A DNA stretch of 64,000 nucleotides from Gymnopus androsaceus JB14 (lineage: Eukaryota; Basidiomycota; Agaricomycetes; Agaricales; Omphalotaceae). The stretch covers positions 1 to 64,000 of the forward strand of contig ML769441.1 of NCBI GenBank assembly GCA_009733575.1, read 5' to 3'. Positions within the stretch are counted from its first letter, which is position 1. The number at the start of each line of letters is the position of its first letter. Below are positions 56,050 to 64,000 of this stretch, one piece after another. The notes below the pieces were generated by a model. That model did not search any database and was not told where the DNA came from. It saw nothing but the letters and a program-made list of their open reading frames with translations. A program made the translations under genes and the position numbers.

Positions 56050-57475
56050 ATATACCTTCCTTCAACTATCGCTCTTTTATCACCGTCTTTCTATCTCTCA
56101 CATGGATACTATCCACAATCGACCAGATCACAGTAAGTAGTGGCTCAGACAAGCACCACTATTGATGATTCCGACCCTGCTTTTTCCTTTATAATGCAAT
56201 TACTCCGAGCACTCCTTGTGGGTGATGCTCCACCGTTTTTGACCCGACGCAAGACGTACAAGCACTGCGACTCTATGGGAATGACTGGCTCGTTTCAATT
56301 CCAAGGTGAGCTGGAGTTCATTCATGCTTTTTGATGCAGTCTTTGACTTCTATGTTCTATGCGTAGGTTCTGCCGTATACCTGTTTTGAGTGACAGCATC
56401 ATCTCACACCGCCGAGATATCATTTGTCCTTGATAATGGATTGCCAATCAACTTTGACCTCCACTGTACCAATAACCGGGGACTATGTTTATCACAGCTT
56501 GTTGTTTAGCTCTTCAAGTCTTGTGAGCGGACAGCACACCCTATGATGGACTTTGGCTCCCATCATTACCAGTCCTTTTGCTTTATCTTTCATTCATGTT
56601 GAATTGATTGACTACGCTGTCGATACTTCGGGAGATCTCTCTCAGTGGAGTCAGCTGCGCCAACCAATGAAGTATCAATCACTCCTACAGAATCTGAGTC
56701 CAACACTTTGTATGTTGTCCTCTACTTTAGAGATTGAATATATGTTACTCGTGCAGACTTCACTCAGCTCGTGCTTCAGCATATGACACTATCCTGGTAC
56801 CTCTTCGAATATCTCGACCACCGGCGCTACTGAGGCTATAACTCCCAACTCTAATTTAGCATCAGCCAGTTCAACAACGGTCACCATTAACGGTAAAACC
56901 GGCATTGTATCTGGTCCTCCTCCTTCTCTGCGCCCACGGATTCCGTTAGTCCAAGCGAGGCCATTCAAAGAGGCGGTCTAATACCAAACTTATCATCGCA
57001 GCGGCACTGGGAAGCGTTGCGCGCGCGGTGTTAATAGCTTTCGCTGCATTGTTTGTGCGGAGAAAGAGATATCGGAGAAAGAGATATCTCGATGCTAGAT
57101 TTAATTCCCCAGAGTCAGCCCTTCCACATGATCTACCATTCGGAATTATATATGTACATCAATTGGATGCGCCAAGTATACTTATTGGATTTATATTCTA
57201 GATACAGCGAGAGGACCCACCAGAAAAGTCAGAATACCTTCTCAAGACGCAGCCTGGGCAAGGCTGTAGGGGGTGATCATCCGGATGGTAAGCCGCACCT
57301 CCGCATCTATTATGAACAAAGCCTGAGCTTCTTCGGGCGGCTCAGGCTGACAGTTCTATCGGGCAGATACAACAAACTTTGGAGCAAAGAGTAGTATTGA
57401 TTGAGCGGATGTTGCAGGCGCCAAACAAAAGACCTGTGTCTTGGGGAATGTCTCCTCCGCCCTATCAAGTAGCTG
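56050..57475 (+). pseudogene. PPPY-tailed surface protein, copy D (clear pseudogene)
   Basis: A degenerate duplicate of copy C. TTIDDSDPAFSF is kept, but WNAITPS is lost in a small deletion near 56195. Stops and slips follow through the extracellular domain (MTGSFQFQG, SSHTAEISFVLDNG-like remnants) and the linker. Remnants of the helix (AAALGS at about 56998), a tandem 15-base duplication GAGAAAGAGATATCG near 57058-57085, the coiled coil remnant and WGMSPPPY in shifted frames mark the end. Similarity extends into both flanks, so a segment of about 2.5 kb was duplicated. Confidence 0.8.
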
Positions 57476-58287
57476 ATTCTCTCTTCGCTCTTATACTACC
57501 AGCGCAAATTGACTATCTATACCCTACGTGTTGTCAAAGCTTACCGAATTGCTGACCTAGACATCTACGTAGCCGAGAATCTGGCGCTCGTCCTTCCTTC
57601 CTTCCAGTTCCACTACTGGCACCAGCTGCTCTTATGCGAATTCAAATTTGCTTTCGGGCTTCGATATGTGTTTCCCCGCTTCAAACGCTGCATCTCCACA
57701 GTTGGTATATGTAATTAACTCATACTTACAGACGTTCATTCAGCATGCACCAATCAGGCTTCACGCGACTAAGTCAAATAGCGCATCAAAAATATCGTAT
57801 GGTTCAGCGTCATATCGCTGGTTCTTAGCTCGTCCTGTGATTCTTCCCAAACCACATCTTTGGGATAGCAGGAGGATGAGAGAAACACGGCATGGTCGCA
57901 TTGAGTCTGTCATTAATTCTAGGGACAGCGAACAGATTTTCTTTCTTCTTTCTTCCATGTCGTTTTTCTTCCCTCCATCTGTCTTCCGTGATTACTTCAA
58001 ATTCATCAATATTCGAGAGTTTTTCTATCTGACTCGTCTCTTTTGTCACGGGGCCAGCTCGAACGCAAGATATCCCATTTAAGGCTCTGGTTTTCATTAC
58101 TTCATCGACGTCTGGACCTCGTGGACTCCTTGTCAATATTAGGCATGCTCTGATTCGATGCGCTTTTGTATCTATAGCGCACTATGCTTGAGGACTCAGT
58201 TATTTCCAGTCAAACCAGACGGGGGGAGTAGCATGTGGTACACGGAGCATTGCATTCTGGAATTGTTAGTCTAAAATAACCTTCGAG
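57476..58287. other. Intergenic before the GH47 gene
   Basis: Nothing recognised in about 800 bases. Confidence 0.5.
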
Positions 58288-58296
58288 TATAAAAAG
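58288..58296 (+). promoter_or_regulatory. TATA box of the GH47 gene
   Basis: TATAAAAAG lies 62 bases before the ATG at 58350. Confidence 0.5.
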
Positions 58297-58349
58297 GCTC
58301 CGCTTTCGTACACATCTCATCCTTTCAACCCCCTCATCGTATCCCAAGG

Positions 58350-60946
58350 ATGGTGAAACTTTCAGGGCTGTTCAAATGGACTCTTCTTCTCTGCACTTGC
58401 TCTCTTTCGCTTGCAGGTCCAGTTCAAGTTCCTAATCTTCAACTTCCTCCCACCGCAGCTGGGAATCAATCAGCTGTGAAGGAAATCTTCCAGCAAAGCT
58501 ATGCTGCATACGCGTATGTTTTTGCGCTCCTCAGTTTGTGTCTTTAGCTAACCTTTTCTCCAGTACTTTTGCATTTGGTTCGGACGAATTGCTCCCTGTG
58601 GCTCCCCCAAGTTTCGTAGATGATCTAAACGGATGGGGCGCTACTATTGCAGATGCTCTGGGTACAATGGTACGTCCAGTTTCAACAAAAGGATTTAGTA
58701 ATCACACACTGACCTTTACGTTTTCCAAGATAATCATGGGCTTGGATGTTAGTCCTATAATCTACTCCCAAACTAACGCAGAGCTGTAATTCAGTCATAG
58801 GACCTCTTCGACCAAGCTCTGGATTTCATATCCAAAGTCGATTTCAATCAATCAGCAGTTCCAGACCAGAACACCGAGTAATAATGTCTTTGCTTGATTA
58901 CCGAACATCTCTGATGTTACTTTTGCAGTCTCTTTGAAACAACTATTCGTTATGTCGGCGGAATGCTTAGCGCCTACGAGCTGACTGGGAAGCAACATGA
59001 AATCCTTGTTACTCAAACGAAGGTATTAGACAAATTTGCTTGACCATTGCCCTACTTACAATATTTCACGCAGTTTTAGGCATTGGTGGATAAGATGGCA
59101 TTTGCTTGGGCTTTACCGGTCAGTCCTGACGAAAAAACTCATATTTCAGTTTTCTGACGACTTCTACCATATAGAATCAAACGATTCCATTTGGAGTTAT
59201 ATTCTTCAACAATAACTCTATAGTTAACGATATTACGAATGTAGCCGAAGCAGGAACAGTAAGAAGTCTTTTAGACAACCCGTAAACACCGAAGATTCAA
59301 TTCGTCCCTCTAGTTGGACCTTGAGTGGTCTCGGCTTTCACTCTACACTGGGAATCAAACTTATACTGACCTCACCGTTGGTGGTAAGTCTAATTTACAT
59401 TATTCTTTTCGTCCAATTAACCGCAATTCTGCCTCTAGCTGTTGTGACTATGGCTAACTCGGTGAGCAGAGTCTACAGTTTTGAGATCCTCAAATACTAA
59501 AGTCCTGGTCAGCCCGGGCCATTCCCAGGTACATCCTTTTCAGAATCATACTCCTCCACTGGAGGCTAATGTCACGTTCAGGTCTCATTCCACAGCTCAT
59601 TGATCCAAATGACGCTGAATTCGTAGATGACTTTATCGTAAGTGGTTAATCTAGCACTTTACCTCTTCATTCATTGTTCTCCGCAGACTTGGGGTGGAGG
59701 AACCGACAGCTATCTTGAATACTTGATCAAGTATGCGAGGCTAAGTAACACTGAGTGAGTTGAAATCTGGGCCTTGTACACTTTCTCAACTGTTCTTTCA
59801 GCGACAACCTATTTGCGGATACCTGGCATGCAGCAGTTGATTCGTCAATCAAAGTGTTGATGAGGGTGCGTCAAATCCTATTCTGTGTCGTTTACTAAAG
59901 ATGACATATACTCTGGTTTGTTGTAGACGTCCACAGTCGGGAATCATACCTACCTTGCCGACTGGAATGCCGGAGAGATTCTTCTAGAGGGCTCGCACTT
60001 GGCCTGCTACATGGCAGGAAACTGGATACTGGGTAACTACTTTTGCTTGATGTGCCTTTGCGTCCTTGCTCTCTAACAATGTTTTGCTGGCAGGAGGGAA
60101 ACTCTTGAACAATGAAACCATTGTCGATATTGGACTCGCACTTAATGATGGATGCTGGAATACTTATGCTAGTACAGCGTAAGTTTACCATAAATGCTAT
60201 CATGGCGCATCTACTCATACGCTTCTACATAGAACTGGAATTGGCCCTGAAACATTTGAGTTCATTGCTGCTGATGGGACTTTCAGTGTACCAGATGAGG
60301 GAGAGCTAGATTTCTACAATGAACACGGATTCTGGATTACTGGTGCGACTTTTCCCTAACTCTACTCTCCGCCCTTTCCCTAAGTTTTTACTTCCAGCTT
60401 CCGATTATGTCCAGCGACCTGAAGTTCTTGAGTCAAACTTTTACGCCTGGAGAGCAACCGGAGACACAAAGTACCTCGATCGTGCCGCTAGTGCTATCAA
60501 GAGTTTCCAAGATTTCTTGACCACCCCGGAGAGCGATGGGATTACTGCATATGCAGGTCTAAACGACGTCAACGACATTTCTGGAGGACTCCAAGACGAG
60601 ACGCAAACATTCTGGTTTGCTGAAGTATTAAAGGTTCTCTAATACTCTTCTTGTCTGACAAAATGTCTGACGCGAGCTTTCAGTATCTTTACCTTACCTT
60701 CGATGATCCCGAGAACATTAGTTTGGATAACTGTGCGTATCGATTGATGTTTTTCACTTTTACCTGCAGGATACTAACGTGTTTGATAAAACAGATGTTT
60801 TCAACACCGAGTGTCAGGTATTCGAGGCTCCTCCGGCCAAGGCCGTCTACGGTAGTGGGGCTCCTGCGGTAGCGCCGGGTCAGTTCCAAAGCAAGACGTC
60901 GAATGGTTGCCTCTCCCAGCCATCAGTCCTCTTCCACTTCCAATAA
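58350..60946 (+). CDS. GH47 class I alpha-1,2-mannosidase
   Basis: Trims mannose from N-glycans in the secretory pathway, or outside the cell. Signal peptide TLLLCTCSLSLAGPVQ. In exon order: IFQQSYAAYATFAFGSDELL, NGWGATIADALGTM, a segment with IRYVGGMLSAYELTG, FAWALPNQTIPFGVIFFNN, LDLEWSRLSLYTGNQTYTDL, FPGLIPQLIDPNDAEFVDDF, WGGGTDSYLEYLIKYARL, HLACYMAGNWILGGKLL, DYVQRPEVLESNFYAWRATG (the RPE..ES catalytic-site signature), LQDETQTFWFAEVLKYLYL, and VFNTECQVFEAPPAK near the end, corresponding to the calcium-binding T/N-TE(A/C)HP region; the usual His-Pro is replaced by Gln-Val. About 14 short introns. The stop is at 60944-60946. No frame break was noticed, though not every junction was summed. 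Confidence 0.88.
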
Positions 60947-61355
60947 CACCTGGCCCTCTGATGCCTACATCATCCTGAGAGAGTACGTACTGTATGCATC
61001 GTCATGCGTTGTGAACATTGTATTTCATGGTCATCCAATCAATTCACGCAATGTTTGGAAGTATAACCTAGAGGTCTGATGAGTTCATGGACTCATTGAT
61101 GACGACTGCTATGAGGTGAGAATATATAATTCGCTCGGTCAACAGACTTGAAGAAAGGAAAAGCAAAAAATGAATGAGTACTTGAGTAATAATACAAGTT
61201 GCAAAGTATAGAGACACAAGATGATTAATACAACGTACAATCCAATGCAAGCAACTGCCAACGAATATCAAGTACGAAAGCAATGCGGCGATAATGCAGA
61301 CCAAGACCAAAAAAGAAAGAAAGAAAGAATATAGTGGTACAAGACATTGAAGCTT
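60947..61355. other. Intergenic between convergent GH47 and F-box genes
   Basis: 3' flanks only; nothing else recognised. Confidence 0.5.
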
Positions 61356-64000
61356 TTACTCCAACCCAGGCTCCTCATAATCCATCGGCACATCTTTCCT
61401 CTCCAACCACGCTGCATCATCCGTTCCCAGATCCACACCTTTTCCACAGTCCAACCTTCGTCGTGAAGGAAGCTCCTTCAGCTCCAGGGTCATAGCTTCA
61501 CAAGACAGCAAGCAGAATGTGGGTACGGCTGAGCCGTTAGCGTAAACCGGGCTGGAAGATGAGAGGTTGATAACGGGAGTGAGAGTTTTGATAGTAGGTT
61601 CGGAGATGAAATGTGTCGAGGATGAGCCTGACGTGAAGAGGCTTCGAGAGGTATCTCTCGCTATGACGGAACAGATCGCTGTCTGCAAGGTACCACTGAC
61701 GGAAGTGGTGTGGACGAGGGCAATGATGACGCTGGAGAGGTATTCCGAACGACAACATAATGTTCTCTATGCCACCCTACGAAGTCAAGTGTCGGGAGCA
61801 CGCAAGCAACACTACGCGCGCTGGCATGCCATAAATCCGTCTCTCGTTGAAAGTCCCTTTCAGGTATAAGATTCGGTTTTGGTCTCCGCTGGGAGGAAGA
61901 TTGCAAGTGGAGGAACGAAAGTTGGTGGAAGGGCTTGAAAAGCGGGGCATATGCATTCTAATAGGGCTTACGATCAGTTCAGGATTCTCTGCAGATGTGG
62001 AAGACACACCATTGAACGATCACAGATTCCTGCCCAAAGTCCTATCGATATCATCTCCCTCGGTAATACGCTCACTAGCTCCTGCACTTTGACTTCTGTC
62101 ATATTACCCATGCGTACCCCGAGTGTCCGCAACCCTGGTATTCCGGCAGTATCCAGTGCTGGTTCTTTTGCGGCTCGTTTCTTGAATGTAGAGCCTGACC
62201 CAGACAGAAAGCTTGCGGTAGCACCGAAGCTTGTACTTGCCGGAGCACTGGTCGAGGAATCTGGTTCAGTCTCAGTCTCAAGGGGTGACCCTTGTGCGCT
62301 GGTTTGAAAGGACTCGGGCTGATTCGGAACTTGAGGCTTTCCCCGTAAGAGAGCAAGCACCATGTGCCAAGGACAGCCCCCCAAATCCAAGCGTCGAAGG
62401 TTTGGTCGTCGTCGGAGAAACTCGATGACACTAGTATAAAGCGCAGGCTCGTCTTGAGCAACCATCAGAAACCTATATCGTAAAATGAGTCGCACTGGTT
62501 ACTTTGTGTGAATGAATCAACGTACCTGAACGACTCTAGGAAAGGCAAAAACGTATGTTTGTCCTCTCCGTTAGGACCAGGTACAACTTGATCCCCGCCA
62601 AAAAGCACTGCTGCTTTGGCCGATTCTTCAATCGTTCCGTGGAGGGTCAAGCTCCGCAATTCTCCAGCTGCTCCAAGTATTCGTCCTAACACGTAGTGAG
62701 AGATGCGTGTGTCGACCAAGTCCAAGTGTGTCAGACGGCTCAGGGTATAACTTTGGAAAGCCATGTCCCAAGAATGAGGTCGAGCAAGGTAAGCGGCAAG
62801 GACGAGGTGTTTGAGGGTAGAAAAGTTGGTGTCGAGGAGAAGTGGGATCTCAGACATGGGAGCTTCACCGTCATCATCCTCTGCGCGGAGAGTGAATTTT
62901 CGGAGGGAGGTAAAGGATGATATTCCAGTGGCATCGAAGTGCCAGCCTCTAGAAGCAAATGGTGATTAATGCATGATCCATTTAGTCGAAACTGAGCACT
63001 CACATTGATCCCAGGCCATGCAAGCCACTGTGGATTTTAAGAATGGCCTGAACCATCTCAGCCCGCATCTCAGGATAACCAATCCATTCAAAGTCTTCCA
63101 GAGCTTTGAACTCGGGTAACGCCGTCCGAAAGAGGCGAATCATAAGATCTAGCATATCTCCCTCTTCATAGGCCCAATGCAGCCTTAGACTCTTCACCCT
63201 CATCGCAAACACCGAATCATTCTTTGCGCGGTCGAAGATGTCTAAACCCTTGTTCAGATTCTCGGGGTCTTCACCAAAGTATAGATCCAAAGTATGGAAG
63301 ATGATGCGAACAGCAATTTCTCGATGGAAAGGTGAGACGAATAACCAACTGCGGAGGTGATAGCGCGGGATATGGTACGCAATACGCTCCCAAATTTCTG
63401 GAGGAGCACGTTGGGAAGCGGGGGTGGTGGAGATGAATTTCGGAACCTTGAATTAGGCGTGAGGGGGAGATATGACATTGAGCGTACATGGAACTTACTA
63501 GTTTGTTGCGGCCAAGCAAATGTTGTAGGTCTTTGTTCGACGGATCAAGCTTCAATACGGTTTCATAATCTGAGATAGTATTTGGGTTCTTCAAAGACAC
63601 GCTTGGATTCAGAATATGCACGCACCTTGCTGAGCTTTCTCCAGCAAGTTTGCTCCTTCAGCTTTCCGGGCATTTCCTCTGGCTAAAAGGGCCCTTACAA
63701 CGTCTTCTTTGGGCAAATTGGGTGTGCGCAAGTACACATCAAAGTAATTTTCGACCTGCGGCCCATACCTAAGAGCGAATACACTGAGAAGGAAGGTAGA
63801 TCCGGAAGCGGATTGAACGTACTGGCCAGCTGCAGTCAAGGTCAAGGCTGTATCCAAAAGAAACGTCGCCTTTCTTGTAGGCACCAAGTTCTGAAGAGCA
63901 TCGAAAACGGTGGATGTAAGCTCGTCTTGAGGAGGCGAAGTCAATGGCATGAAAGTAGATGCACGCGGTGGCCTAGAGGCAAGCCTAGGGGTATTCAACG
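61356..64000 (-). CDS. F-box/leucine-rich protein with N-terminal TPR-like helices (5' end at window edge)
   Basis: Putative SCF ubiquitin-ligase substrate receptor. The N-terminal part has a helical repeat (VVRALLARGNARKAEGANLL, DYETVLKLDPSNKDLQHLLG) like a TPR. An F-box follows (RAPPEIWERIAYHIPRYHLR, SWLFVSPFHREIAVRIIF). Next are leucine-rich stretches (LKHLVLAAYL, LTHLDLVDTRISHYVLGRIL, LRSLTLHGTI, LRRLDLGGCPWHMVLALL, LRTLGVRMGNMTEVKVQELV). The C-terminus has LPTLDFVGWHREHYVV and ends in DDAAWLERKDVPMDYEEPG. A one-base slip seems to occur near 61762. The start is uncertain: the open frame begins at the window edge with TTG, while the first in-frame ATG is at 63950 (MPLTSPPQDEL). Introns of 50-60 bp separate these parts. 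Confidence 0.72.

Overview
The window is nuclear DNA of a mushroom-forming basidiomycete (Agaricomycetes). The evidence is many genes cut by 45-65 bp GT-AG introns, several 9-19 bp microexons, fungal families (GH18, GH16_1, GH47, multi-exon P450s, SUR7/PalI, MYND-finger paralogues, F-box proteins) and Tc1 and Ty3 transposon remains. The species cannot be named from the sequence. There is a 25-base N gap at 11688-11712. All exon joins were made by eye; four multi-exon models (P450, PX-GH18, FAD oxidoreductase, GH16) and one alpha/beta hydrolase sum to an exact multiple of three.

Layout. 1-7.1 kb is a repeat field: a Ty3 integrase fragment, a decayed Tc1 element between ~215 bp inverted arms, a CCTGAGG-rich element with a 10-bp minisatellite, and a small MITE. 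7.3-9.0 kb holds an EH-domain gene. 9.7-11.7 kb is a P450 relic whose middle has been replaced by an apparently intact 1560-bp Tc1-type transposon with perfect 72-bp inverted repeats. 13-24.4 kb is a compact, mostly intact block: P450, bZIP factor, a Ser/Pro-rich gene, a PX-GH18 fusion gene and a secreted FAD oxidoreductase. 25.4-34.3 kb has a carboxylesterase, two major facilitator transporters and a spliced tRNA-Ser(CGA). 34.3-38.6 kb is gene-poor. 38.7-42 kb has a GH16 beta-glucanase and a PalI/SUR7 membrane protein.

43.2-57.5 kb is a cluster of four related single-pass surface proteins (copies A-D). They share an extracellular Cys-containing beta-rich domain, a Ser/Thr linker, one membrane helix, a short coiled coil and a C-terminal PPPY motif. 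Between B and C lie two MYND-finger paralogues and an alpha/beta hydrolase. Only copy C has an open frame throughout; A, B and D are progressively more broken. The last intron-like interval of copy B consists of two copies of a tRNA-derived repeat that itself begins with GT and ends with AG. 58.3-64 kb has a GH47 mannosidase and an F-box/TPR-type protein that runs off the window.

The two observations most likely to be new are the phosphoinositide-binding PX domain joined in one frame to a GH18 chitinase that has no visible secretion signal, and the PPPY-tailed surface-protein cluster with its tRNA-derived intron. A caution applies throughout: at least nine genes carry single-base frame breaks, several at homopolymers, so true pseudogenes and assembly errors cannot be told apart from this sequence alone.
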